This document shows, piece by piece, positions 17,108-24,834 of a DNA stretch of 64,000 bases. Source of the DNA: an uncultured Synechococcus sp. (GTDB lineage: Bacteria; Cyanobacteriota; Cyanobacteriia; PCC-6307; Cyanobiaceae); NCBI GenBank assembly GCA_913057985.1, contig CAJXPL010000011.1, positions 1-64,000 of the forward strand, read 5' to 3'. The position numbers and the translations under genes are program-made. The notes under the pieces are model-generated. The model had not been told where the DNA came from. It was given only the letters and a program-made list of their open reading frames with translations, and ran no database searches. Numbering within the stretch: position 1 is the first letter of the stretch; each line of letters begins with the position of its first letter.

Positions 17108-17863
17108 ATGATCACCACAACTCGTCACTCTGACGCTCCCATGGACCGCTTTCGGGTCGATCTGATCGCAGCTACGCCGAACCCGCAGCAATGCGTGTAC
17201 GCCGCCATGCATCAGGACTACAGCGAAGGATTCGTGGCCGGAGATCGTGCCAACTGGCCCGATGAGCAGCGGGCTGGAGAGATCTGTGTGAAACGCCTGC
17301 TGTCTGGAGAGCGCGGCCACTACGGCCCGATGGAGCATGCGCAGATCGTGCTGAACGTGGGCTGGTTCCCGCACTCGGTGATGCAGCAGGCCCGCACCCA
17401 CCGGGTTGGGGTGAGCTTCGATGTGCAGTCGATGCGTTACACCGGTGAACGCATCTGCCGTGCAGCGGATGGAGCCCTGGACATGGAAGAGGTGTTCTAT
17501 CTGCGGCCCATCGGCGAGTACAGCGATCGGCAGGGCAAGAAATACGCCTACACCGAAGCACTACGCCAACAGGATCTTGATCTCTGCCGGAGCGCCGCCG
17601 AGCGCTACAGGGATCTGCTCAGGGCGGGCTTCGCCGAGGAGCACGCCCGCGGCATCCTCCCTTTCGACTACCGCCAGCATTTTGTGGTGAGCTTCAGCCT
17701 GCGGGCGTTCCTGCACTTCATGGATCTGCGAGCCAAGCTCGATGCCCAGCTGGAGATCCGCCAGCTCTGTGATCTGATGTGGCCCCACATGGTGGAGTGG
17801 GCCCCTGAATTTGCAGCCTGGTACGAAAAAAGCAGGCTGCACCGGGCGCGTTTGGCCCCCTAA
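17108..17863 (+). CDS. thyX: FAD-dependent thymidylate synthase
   Basis: ThyX methylates dUMP to dTMP using FAD, NADPH and methylene-tetrahydrofolate. The signature RTHRVGVSFDVQSMRYTG contains the ThyX motif RHRxxSxxxxSxRY in slightly diverged form. The 251-residue protein ends SRLHRARLAP. ATG 17108 is used; ATG 17141 (MDRFRVDLIAATPNP) is also plausible, whereas the TTG at 17093 is unlikely. It converges on dcd, which feeds dUMP synthesis from dCTP, 10 nt away. Confidence 0.92.
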   Translation: MITTTRHSDAPMDRFRVDLIAATPNPQQCVYAAMHQDYSEGFVAGDRANWPDEQRAGEICVKRLLSGERGHYGPMEHAQIVLNVGWFPHSVMQQARTHRVGVSFDVQSMRYTGERICRAADGALDMEEVFYLRPIGEYSDRQGKKYAYTEALRQQDLDLCRSAAERYRDLLRAGFAEEHARGILPFDYRQHFVVSFSLRAFLHFMDLRAKLDAQLEIRQLCDLMWPHMVEWAPEFAAWYEKSRLHRARLAP

Positions 17864-17873
17864 CCAGAGAGCA

Positions 17874-18467
17874 CTAGACCTTGGCCAGCGTCACCCGTTC
17901 CGGTTGGTGCTGGTACTTGCCTTGTCGATCGCTGTAGGTGGTCGAGCAGGGATCACCCTCAAAAAACAGCAGCTGACAGATGCCCTCATCGGCATAGATG
18001 CGGCAGTCAGCACCGGAACTGTTGCTGAATTCAAGGGTGAGGTGACCCTCCCAGCTCGCTTCTGCCGGGGTGGTGTTCACGATGATTCCAAGGCGGGCAT
18101 AGGTGCTCTTGCCCAAACAGATCACGGTGATGTTGGGGGGAACCCGCAACTTCTCCAGGGCCACACCGAGGCCATAGGAATGTGCCGGGAGAATGAAATA
18201 TCGCCCGTCTTCATCCTCATGAAGGGGAGTGGGTTCGAGGTTGGCCGGGTTGAACCGCTTGGGGTTCATCACCGTGCCTGGAACATGCCGGAAGATCAGA
18301 AATTCCTGGGAGGAAAGGCGTAGGTCGTAGCCGTAGGAGGAGCAACCAAAACTCAGCACTGGCCGCAGCTGCTGCTCCGGCTCCAGGTGACGGACCAAAC
18401 CGCTCTGGAATGGCTCGATCATTCCCTGCCCGGCCTGTTGAGTGATCCAGCGATCGCACTTGAGCAT
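17874..18467 (-). CDS. dcd: dCTP deaminase
   Basis: Deaminates dCTP to dUTP, the source of dUMP for ThyX. The 197-residue protein has the conserved blocks FGCSSYGYDLRLS (about 40-52), ICLGKSTYARLGI (about 115-127) and the catalytic-Glu region TTPAEASWEGHLTLEFSN. Its start codon shares one base with the stop of the upstream CobO-like gene (18467), so the two are translationally coupled. Confidence 0.95.
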   Translation of the reverse strand: MLKCDRWITQQAGQGMIEPFQSGLVRHLEPEQQLRPVLSFGCSSYGYDLRLSSQEFLIFRHVPGTVMNPKRFNPANLEPTPLHEDEDGRYFILPAHSYGLGVALEKLRVPPNITVICLGKSTYARLGIIVNTTPAEASWEGHLTLEFSNSSGADCRIYADEGICQLLFFEGDPCSTTYSDRQGKYQHQPERVTLAKV

Positions 18468-19069
18468 TAGAAACCTCGGCGCAACTCCGTGACTTGATCT
18501 GCCATCTCCACCACACCGGCGGGAATTGCAGGTCCAGTGATGATCACATCCATCGAAGCGGGCCGCTGCTCAAGAGCTGCAATCACGTCCGCCTCATCCA
18601 GGTATCCGAAGGCCACGGCAAGGCCGAGTTCATCCAACACCAGCTGGTCGAGATCTCCCTGGATCAGATGCTGGCGGCAGATGGACCAAACCTCAGCCAC
18701 CGCCTCCGCACCACCGGGATGCCCCGGCGAGGAGAGGCAGAGGGGCACTTCCGGCCGCAGCCAGACGAGGCCTCCGCAGAGCTTCACCCGGCCGGCCGGC
18801 CCCTGCTGCACGCCCCCTTTGAGGAACTGACTGATCAGAACACGACTGCCCAAGCCGGCAGCTCGCATGGCCTGGCTGAGAACACTGGCGAAACTGCCTC
18901 GATAAGGCGCCGTATGCACTTGCAGCTGCCCTTCGGGGGCCACCAGATGTAGGGGTGGCGGATCAGAGACGGCAGGCAAGGGCCTCAGGCCCGCACGTTG
19001 CAAGGCCTGCTGATCCCGATCCAGGGAATTTTGGAAGGATTGGGGGTCGGCGAGGCTTGTGGTCATCAC
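18467..19069 (-). CDS. Corrinoid adenosyltransferase (CobO/BtuR)-like protein with degenerate P-loop
   Basis: The 200-residue protein aligns by eye with the CobA/CobO/BtuR family: RVLISQFLKGG after the first strand, LDQLVLDELGLAV as the Walker-B-like strand, and the ending VVEMADQVTELRRGF. The phosphate-binding loop, normally G-N-G-K-G-K-T/S-T, is replaced by HTAPYRGSFASVL (about residues 52-64), which lacks both Gly-Lys and Thr. A classic adenosyltransferase reaction is therefore doubtful; it may be a repurposed P-loop-fold protein. Confidence 0.7.
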   Translation of the reverse strand: MMTTSLADPQSFQNSLDRDQQALQRAGLRPLPAVSDPPPLHLVAPEGQLQVHTAPYRGSFASVLSQAMRAAGLGSRVLISQFLKGGVQQGPAGRVKLCGGLVWLRPEVPLCLSSPGHPGGAEAVAEVWSICRQHLIQGDLDQLVLDELGLAVAFGYLDEADVIAALEQRPASMDVIITGPAIPAGVVEMADQVTELRRGF

Positions 19070-19141
19070 GGAAGCATCTGTCCGGGCGACCCCGGCATCA
19101 CCTTGAATGTAGCGGCGAGATCACATTCCACAAGGGGATTG

Positions 19142-19157
19142 ACACCACCCATGGTGT
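19142..19157. repeat. Small inverted repeat upstream of rph
   Basis: ACACCA-CCCA-TGGTGT is a perfect 6-bp inverted repeat with a 4-nt spacer. It overlaps a TTGACA hexamer (19139-19144) that could be a -35 element, though no good -10 follows at 16-18 nt. It lies between the divergent CobO-like gene and rph. A regulatory role is only suggested by position. Confidence 0.25.
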
Positions 19158-19211
19158 TTGGACAGGGCAAGAACCAACCGCCTGCGAGGCTTGACGAACT
19201 GCACACCACCG

Positions 19212-19955
19212 ATGAGCCAATCCCCTGAACAACGCACTGATGGCCGGCGCCCGCAGCAGTTGCGACCGTTCTCGGTGACCTGGAATCCCATGGGGTTTGC
19301 CTTGAGCTCCCTTGTGGTTCACACCGGCCGAACCGCTGTTCTCTGCAGCGTTTGCTTGGAGGACAAAGTTCCCCGCTGGCGCAAGGGAGAAGGATTGGGA
19401 TGGCTCAGCGCCGAATACCGGTTGCTGCCCGGATCCACCCCACAGCGGCAATCACGGGAGCTGATGAAACTCTCGGGTCGCACCCAGGAAATTCAGCGGC
19501 TGATCGGCCGAAGCCTGCGCGCCGTGATCGACATGGAGCGCCTAGGGGAGCGCACCTTGCTGATCGACTGCGACGTGATCCAAGCGGACGCCGGCACCCG
19601 GACGGCCTCAATCACCGGGGCTTGGCTCGCCCTGGACCAAGCCTGCCGATCACTGGTGGACCAGGGAGTCCTGGAGCAATCGCCCCTGATCAATCAGGTG
19701 GCGGCTGTATCCGTGGGCTTGGTTGATGGCCAGGCCTTGCTGGATCTGGACTACAGCGAAGACAGCCGAGCCGAGGTGGACCTGAACGTTGTGCAGTCCG
19801 GCGATGGCCGTCTGCTGGAAATCCAGGGGACTGCGGAGGGTGCGCCCTTCAGTCGCAGCCAACTCAATGAGCTGCTGGACTTAGCAGAGCCGGGATTGAG
19901 CTCCCTGATGCAGGCGCAACGCCAGGCCTTCAAGGAGCACAGCAGCGTTAGGTAA
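19212..19955 (+). CDS. rph: Ribonuclease PH
   Basis: RNase PH trims tRNA 3' ends phosphorolytically. From ATG 19212 ([20 protein letters not shown]) the 247-residue protein shows [29 protein letters not shown] (about 65-78), the phosphate-site Arg region [20 protein letters not shown], and [19 protein letters not shown]. An upstream frame to 19158 lacks family similarity. The gene is divergent from the CobO-like gene, with 142 nt between. Confidence 0.95.
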   Translation: MSQSPEQRTDGRRPQQLRPFSVTWNPMGFALSSLVVHTGRTAVLCSVCLEDKVPRWRKGEGLGWLSAEYRLLPGSTPQRQSRELMKLSGRTQEIQRLIGRSLRAVIDMERLGERTLLIDCDVIQADAGTRTASITGAWLALDQACRSLVDQGVLEQSPLINQVAAVSVGLVDGQALLDLDYSEDSRAEVDLNVVQSGDGRLLEIQGTAEGAPFSRSQLNELLDLAEPGLSSLMQAQRQAFKEHSSVR

Positions 19956-19993
19956 TAACCGCTACATGGCGGCCACCGCCGGCTCCGTAGCTT
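19952..19993 (+). promoter_or_regulatory. NtcA-activated promoter of ntcA (GTA-N8-TAC, N22, TA-N3-T)
   Basis: GTAATAACCGCTAC (19952-19965) is a perfect NtcA box. Exactly 22 nt later TAGCTT (19988-19993) fits the TA-N3-T minus-10 element. This is the canonical layout of NtcA-activated (class II) cyanobacterial promoters and places transcription start near 20000. It implies autoactivation of ntcA under nitrogen limitation and fixes the start codon at or after 20000. Confidence 0.85.
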
Positions 19994-20013
19994 CGCCACA
20001 CCAGGGGGTTGTC

Positions 20014-20730
20014 ATGACCAGTAGCCGAGGTTTCAGCCGATACGCCCCGCAGATGGTGGCTCCAGCTCCCAGCGCAGAGCCCGCCAACCGTTCTCTGCTG
20101 GAGATGATCCGGGATCTCGATGGCGCTAGCAGTGAACTGGTGGATCGCAACAAGACCATCTTTTTCCCCGGAGATCCCGCAGAACGGGTGTATCTGATCC
20201 GCCGGGGAGCCGTTCGTCTGTCCCGCGTCTACGAATCGGGAGAAGAGATCACCGTGGCCCTGCTCCGCGAGAACAGCCTCTTCGGGGTGCTGTCGCTGCT
20301 GACAGGCCAACGGTCCGACCGCTTTTATCACGCTGTGGCCTTCACCCGGGTCGAAATGGTGACGGCACCAGCGGCCTCCGTGAAGGCCGCCATCGAAGCC
20401 GACACCAGCGTTGGCCTGCGCTTGCTTCAGGGTCTCTCCAGCCGGATTCTGCAGACCGAGACGATGATTGAAACCCTCACCCATCGGGACATGTCATCCC
20501 GGCTGGTGAGCTTCCTGCTGGTGCTTTGCAGAGACTTCGGCGTGGCAGATGAGCTGGGCATCACCATCGATCTGCGCCTGTCCCATCAGGCCATCGCTGA
20601 AGCAATTGGCTCAACACGCGTCACAATCACGCGTCTGCTGGGAGACTTGCGTCAATCCGGTCTGGTTCAGATTGACCGCAAGAAAATCACGGTTCTGGAT
20701 CCGATCGCGCTGGCCAAACGCTTCAGCTAG
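20014..20730 (+). CDS. ntcA: Global nitrogen regulator NtcA (CRP family)
   Basis: NtcA activates nitrogen-assimilation genes in response to 2-oxoglutarate. The protein has a cyclic-nucleotide-binding-type effector domain ([20 protein letters not shown], about 47-66) and a C-terminal helix-turn-helix containing [23 protein letters not shown] 20014 ([14 protein letters not shown]; 238 aa) is chosen because the promoter predicts an mRNA start near 20000 and AGGGGG precedes this ATG; the in-frame ATG at 19966 lies inside the promoter. Confidence 0.97.
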   Translation: MTSSRGFSRYAPQMVAPAPSAEPANRSLLEMIRDLDGASSELVDRNKTIFFPGDPAERVYLIRRGAVRLSRVYESGEEITVALLRENSLFGVLSLLTGQRSDRFYHAVAFTRVEMVTAPAASVKAAIEADTSVGLRLLQGLSSRILQTETMIETLTHRDMSSRLVSFLLVLCRDFGVADELGITIDLRLSHQAIAEAIGSTRVTITRLLGDLRQSGLVQIDRKKITVLDPIALAKRFS

Positions 20731-20757
20731 GCCTGCCATCGCCCGACTTGTGCAGCC

Positions 20758-21909
20758 ATGAGCGGCTGGGCACTGATCCTGGTTTTGTTGGTGCTCGGGG
20801 GCGTGCTGTCGACCCTGGGCGACCGCTTGGGCAGCCGCGTCGGCAAAGCGCGACTGAGTTTGTTCAGCATGCGCCCCCGGCGCACCGCCGTTTTGATCAC
20901 GGTGTTGACCGGCAGCCTGATCAGCGCACTCTCACTTGGCCTGATGCTTCTGGTGAGCCGGCAGTTGCGGGTGGGCCTGTTTGAACTGGATGCCCTGCAG
21001 GAGAAACTCCAAGACAGCCGTCAACAGCTGGAGGCAGCCGAGCAGGAACGGGACAAGACCCAAACGGAAACCAAACGGATCGCCATTGAACTCGAGCAGT
21101 CGCAGCAACGGGCCAACACCCTGCGCCTCGAACTGGCTCCTCTTCAGAAGGAGCTGGCCCAACTCGAAGCCGAACGTGAACGCCTCAGCCAGGACATCGC
21201 CTCCCGCGATGCGGACATCCAGCGCACGGAAGCCGAACTCAACAGCGTTCGCAGCCGCATCCGTGCCGGCGAACAGGAACTCAAAGAACTGGAACGCAAT
21301 CTGGTCGCCTTGCGGCGTGGATCGGTGGTGATCAGCAGCGGACAGACCTTGGCAAGAGCAACGGTTCGACTCGATGCTCCGGACCAGGCCAAACAGGCTG
21401 TCGACAGGCTGTTGCAGGAGGCCAATCTCAACGCCTACGGAAAAGTGCGACCTGGCGAAGCACCCGAACGGCAGTTGATCCGCGTTCCGCGCAGCGATGT
21501 GGAACGCCTGCAAAGCATCATCCGCAAACCGGAGACCTGGGTGATCTCGCTGCGCTCAGCCACCAATGTGCTGCGAGGTGAAACAGCGGTGTACGCCTTC
21601 CCCGAGGTGCGTCCGAACCGGCCGGTGACCCAACGCGGAGACGTGCTGGCCACCACCACACTGCAACCGGATGAACGCACTCCAGAGGGCATTCGCACAC
21701 GATTGAACCTTCTCCTGGCCTCGGCCTATGCCGAAGTGCAGCGGCGGGGATCCCTGACCGAAGGCCTTCAGTTCGATGGATCAGCCCTCTCCCAACTGGC
21801 CCAGACCCTGATGGAGGGACCCAGCCAAAGCGTGGTCTTGGACGTGATTTCCGCAGGGGTCAGCGACAGTGCCGATCCTGTCGTCGTCACCATTCAGGCC
21901 TCCCCATGA
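20758..21909 (+). CDS. DUF3084 membrane-anchored coiled-coil protein
   Basis: The 383-residue protein begins with two hydrophobic segments (about 3-20 and 45-65), followed by a long heptad-rich coiled coil (about 75-185, for example LQDSRQQLEAAEQERDK), then a C-terminal globular region. This architecture defines the cyanobacterial DUF3084 family of unknown function. It overlaps the resolvase-like gene by 4 nt (ATGA), suggesting an operon downstream of ntcA. Confidence 0.85.
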   Translation: MSGWALILVLLVLGGVLSTLGDRLGSRVGKARLSLFSMRPRRTAVLITVLTGSLISALSLGLMLLVSRQLRVGLFELDALQEKLQDSRQQLEAAEQERDKTQTETKRIAIELEQSQQRANTLRLELAPLQKELAQLEAERERLSQDIASRDADIQRTEAELNSVRSRIRAGEQELKELERNLVALRRGSVVISSGQTLARATVRLDAPDQAKQAVDRLLQEANLNAYGKVRPGEAPERQLIRVPRSDVERLQSIIRKPETWVISLRSATNVLRGETAVYAFPEVRPNRPVTQRGDVLATTTLQPDERTPEGIRTRLNLLLASAYAEVQRRGSLTEGLQFDGSALSQLAQTLMEGPSQSVVLDVISAGVSDSADPVVVTIQASP

Positions 21910-22352
21910 AACGGGTGGCCGTCCTCGATCCAGGCCGCTGCAAATGTGGTCTTGTGCTGGCCGATCTTCAGCTCGGCCTCGTGCGCGAAGGGCATGTGCT
22001 GGCCCCGGAGGCCGTCGAACCCTGGCTGGAGCACTGGAATCAAGACCAAGCTCTCGACCGCATCCTGATCGGCGATGGCACGGGAAGCCGAGCCTGGATC
22101 CAGCGACTGGAACGGCTGGGCCATCTCACTGTGGTTCCGGAGCAGGGAACAACCCTGAGGGCGAGACAGCGTTACTGGGCGCTGTGGCCGGCTCGAGGTT
22201 GGCGACGGATGCTGCCGGCAGGACTGCGCATTCCACCGGTGGATCTGGATGCTGTTGCAGCTTTGGTGATGCTTGAGGAGCACCTGCAATGCCGCCTGAA
22301 ATGGCCTGAGCCTGATCCCACGTTCTCGCTCAGAACCTGGCCCGGACCATGA
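21906..22352 (+). CDS. Resolvase-like (RNase H-fold) protein
   Basis: The 148-residue protein starts MKRVAVLDPGRCKCGLVLAD, which resembles the first strand and D-x-G motif of YqgF/RuvC-type RNase H-fold proteins, followed by DRILIGDGTGSRAWIQRL and VDLDAVAALVMLEEHL. The Asp residues at about positions 8, 51-57 and 119-121 could form the acidic centre. It is much shorter than a typical RuvC. The role is inferred; it overlaps DUF3146 tail to tail by 23 nt. Confidence 0.6.
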   Translation: MKRVAVLDPGRCKCGLVLADLQLGLVREGHVLAPEAVEPWLEHWNQDQALDRILIGDGTGSRAWIQRLERLGHLTVVPEQGTTLRARQRYWALWPARGWRRMLPAGLRIPPVDLDAVAALVMLEEHLQCRLKWPEPDPTFSLRTWPGP

Positions 22353-22587
22353 AGGTGTAATCACCCCCCGGCTCCAGCCTGTAATCAGAACGCACCAGAA
22401 ACCGCCGCAAGGCATCCTCGATTAGGGCACGTCCCAGGGATGGCTCAACCACCAGTTCACCGCGATCAAAGGCCCAGGAAAACTGCCACTCAAACCCTCC
22501 TGCGGAAACTTCACCCTCCACGCACTTGGCTTGAAAACACTGGCGGAGCACCCGCAAATGGGCCGTTGTCGCCGGAAGTGCCGGCAT
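22330..22587 (-). CDS. DUF3146 protein
   Basis: A soluble 85-residue protein with the pattern CVEGEVSAGGFEWQFSWAF followed by RALIEDALRRFL and YRLEPGGDYTFMVRARF. This looks like the cyanobacterial DUF3146 family, whose function is unknown. Its start codon shares a base with the pth stop (22587), so it is likely translated from the pth mRNA. Confidence 0.75.
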   Translation of the reverse strand: MPALPATTAHLRVLRQCFQAKCVEGEVSAGGFEWQFSWAFDRGELVVEPSLGRALIEDALRRFLVRSDYRLEPGGDYTFMVRARF

Positions 22588-23204
22588 CAGTCGACCGACT
22601 CCAGTTCATAGCGGAACCCGTTGATCCAGGTTCCAGCGCGCTCAAAGCTCTGGCGCTGAAGACGTTGAATCCCATCCAGAACAGCATCGAGAACAGCGCC
22701 GACACAGGGTTGCTCCGCCTTGCTGAACGGACCAAGAACATGGGACACCGTTCGGGCGCGGCGTTCGGCAGGGTTCTCAGCCGGCGCACCAATGCCGATC
22801 CGCAGCCTGGGGAACCCCTGGGTCCCGAGATGCTGAATGGTGCTGCGCAAACCGTTGTGCCCGCCGGCACTGCCCTGGGCCCGCAACCGCAAACGACCCA
22901 GCGGAAGATCCATGTCGTCCACCAGAACCAACAATTGGTGAGGCTCCAGGCCGAACCAATCGAGAGCCGCACGAATGGCACGACCGCTGTCATTCATGTA
23001 GGTCTGAGGCATCAGCAAGCGCAGCCGCTGCTCACCAACCCCTGTATCGGCTGCAAGACCGTGCAACTTGGCTTGCTGACGAAAACTGAACCCAGAGCGC
23101 TCACCCAAAAGCTCGAGGGCCATGAAGCCGATGTTGTGACGGGTGCCGGCGTATTTCACACCCGGATTTCCCAGACCCACCACCAGCTTGAGATCAGTGG
23201 TCAT
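22587..23204 (-). CDS. pth: Peptidyl-tRNA hydrolase
   Basis: Pth releases tRNA from prematurely dropped peptidyl-tRNA. The 205-residue protein has VVGLGNPGVKYAGTRHNIGF with the catalytic His at about residue 23, the LMPQTYMNDSGRA segment, VLVDDMDLPLGRLRLRAQGS, and GHNGLRSTIQHLGTQGFPRL. All family hallmarks are intact. It sits 14 nt downstream of tatA. Confidence 0.95.
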   Translation of the reverse strand: MTTDLKLVVGLGNPGVKYAGTRHNIGFMALELLGERSGFSFRQQAKLHGLAADTGVGEQRLRLLMPQTYMNDSGRAIRAALDWFGLEPHQLLVLVDDMDLPLGRLRLRAQGSAGGHNGLRSTIQHLGTQGFPRLRIGIGAPAENPAERRARTVSHVLGPFSKAEQPCVGAVLDAVLDGIQRLQRQSFERAGTWINGFRYELESVD

Positions 23205-23218
23205 ACCGCTGGAACGAC

Positions 23219-23449
23219 TCAGTCGCTGGGGGGAAGTTCTTCAACTGGCTTCGCAACTTCACCGGAAACTTCCGGTTCAGCCATGGCTTTGTTGATCTCG
23301 CGTTCGAATTCCTTGGAGGCGGATTGGAAACCCTTCAGGGTTTTACCAAGAGTCCGACCAAGCTCGGGCAAGCGTTTCGGCCCGAAAACCAACAAGGCAA
23401 CGGCGCCGATAACCGCCATTTCGGGGAGACCGACGCCGAAGATGTTCAT
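23219..23449 (-). CDS. tatA: Sec-independent translocase subunit TatA
   Basis: TatA forms the twin-arginine protein-transport pore. The 76-residue protein has one membrane helix (about 5-20), the hinge FGPKRLPELGRTLGK with the conserved F-G-P and an amphipathic helix, then an acidic tail. Cyanobacterial TatA/TatE-like proteins cannot be separated by sequence alone here. It lies between psbH and pth on the same strand. Confidence 0.93.
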   Translation of the reverse strand: MNIFGVGLPEMAVIGAVALLVFGPKRLPELGRTLGKTLKGFQSASKEFEREINKAMAEPEVSGEVAKPVEELPPSD

Positions 23450-23458
23450 GGGTGCAGA

Positions 23459-23659
23459 TCAGCCGAGGCCGTTCCAGTTCACGTTGATGCCTTCGAGGAT
23501 GAGGGACTTGTTGTACAGCTGAAGAATCACCAGCAGAAACACCAGGAACAGCACCATGAAGATGCCCATCACGGGAGTGGTGCCCCATCCGGGAACCACT
23601 TTGCCGTACTCGGAGTTCAGTGGGCGGAGAAGGTCTCCCAGACGGGTGCGTTGTGCCAT
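23459..23659 (-). CDS. psbH: Photosystem II protein PsbH
   Basis: PsbH is a 66-residue single-helix thylakoid protein next to CP47, needed for photosystem II assembly. The sequence [20 protein letters not shown], then [11 protein letters not shown] and helix [20 protein letters not shown], is diagnostic. It is divergent from psbN, the conserved cyanobacterial arrangement. On the psbH strand a TACAGT at 23701-23696 may be its -10 element. Confidence 0.97.
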   Translation of the reverse strand: MAQRTRLGDLLRPLNSEYGKVVPGWGTTPVMGIFMVLFLVFLLVILQLYNKSLILEGINVNWNGLG

Positions 23660-23743
23660 GGCGACGCCGGGTCTCGGGTGGTTTGAAGTCTCGATACTGT
23701 AGGGGCCGACTCCGGTTCGGGGTTGATCCTGTCGAGAGATGTG

Positions 23744-23884
23744 ATGGAAACGTCGTCCCCAGCCCTGTCCGTCGCCATTGGCGTGCTCGCCGTTTTGTTC
23801 GGACTCACCGGATTTGGCGTGTATCAGGCCTTTGGCCCTCCATCAAAAGCACTCGACGACCCGTTCGACGATCACGAGGACTGA
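23744..23884 (+). CDS. psbN: PsbN, photosystem II assembly factor
   Basis: Too short for standard ORF cut-offs: 46 residues, [20 protein letters not shown], one membrane helix, then the conserved [11 protein letters not shown] and an acidic end DPFDDHED. PsbN is required for assembly and repair of photosystem II rather than being a stable subunit. It is encoded opposite psbH, and its last 13 nt overlap the mannosidase gene end. Confidence 0.95.
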   Translation: METSSPALSVAIGVLAVLFGLTGFGVYQAFGPPSKALDDPFDDHED

Positions 23885-24834
23885 CCCACCACCAGGGAGA
23901 CGAGTTCTCCTGGGGTGATCACCACGGCAGAAGCGGCCATTGAGTCGGCTTCCCTGCGGACCCTCCACCCCGCTCCGGGGGTCCAGCGACAGCGAGCTGA
24001 TCCCGAATTGAGCAGCTTCAGCACGCAGCCGTCGGCATGGCGCTCCAACCCCACCGGCGTGAGTGGAAACGGCAGCGATGGGAACCATTGACGCGGCGCC
24101 GCAGGCAAGTCCGCACACCACCCGGGCTCACGAAAGGCAATGGCCGCCTGCGACACACCGGCATCGCTCCATGAGCCGGCGAACGGCATGAGGGCCAAGC
24201 GCTGGCGATGCCAACCCTGATCAGCGCTGGGATCTGGCCAGGTCGGGGCCCGCAGCAGCGAAATGCCAAGTCGATCTGAAGACCAATCCACACCCTGGGG
24301 GCCGTCCAGCAACACAGCCATCCCGCCTCCAGGAGCCGCCGACTGCGAGGCGAACCAGGAGATCACAGGCACTTCCCAACGGGCTTGTTCTCGAGCCGTC
24401 ATCGGTGCAGCGGGGCGTTCGATCACCCCTCCACTGGTGTCGGCAGCGATGCGAACGGCGGGGGTCGCCAGCGGCAGCTCAAGACGCAGCAACTCATGGG
24501 TCTGGCGCCAGTCGATACCGCAGATCAGCTCCAGCCAGGGCGTGTCGGCCTTCAGCCGCAGGTCCAGACGCATGCAACTGGCACCGAGCTGGCGCCGCAG
24601 CACCAGATGCGCCACCAGGGGGCCCTGATCGAGCCACTCCAGGGAATCCGTACAGAGCACACCCAGGGGCTGAGATCGGTAGTCCGCCGCAAGATCCCAG
24701 GCATCCCAGAATTCGCCCCGGTCCCGATAGCGCTCCAACTGCAGGGAAGACGCCAACTGGTCCCGTCCATCGCGATCCCGCAAAGCCAGCAGTCCGGCCG
24801 AGGAGACATCGAGCTCGATCAGACCATTGCCCAC
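23872..24834 (-). pseudogene. C-terminal part of frameshifted family-38 alpha-mannosidase
   Basis: This frame (GTG 24834, VGNGLIELDVSSAGLLALRD) encodes about 320 residues of the all-beta C-terminal region of a GH38 alpha-mannosidase. It has no start context of its own and continues upstream into the poly-C tract (plus strand 24843-24852), where the reading frame shifts relative to the N-terminal part. With 11 or 8 bases in the tract the two parts would join into one protein of about 980 residues, reading A-W-R-V-G-N-G across the join. Confidence 0.8.
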
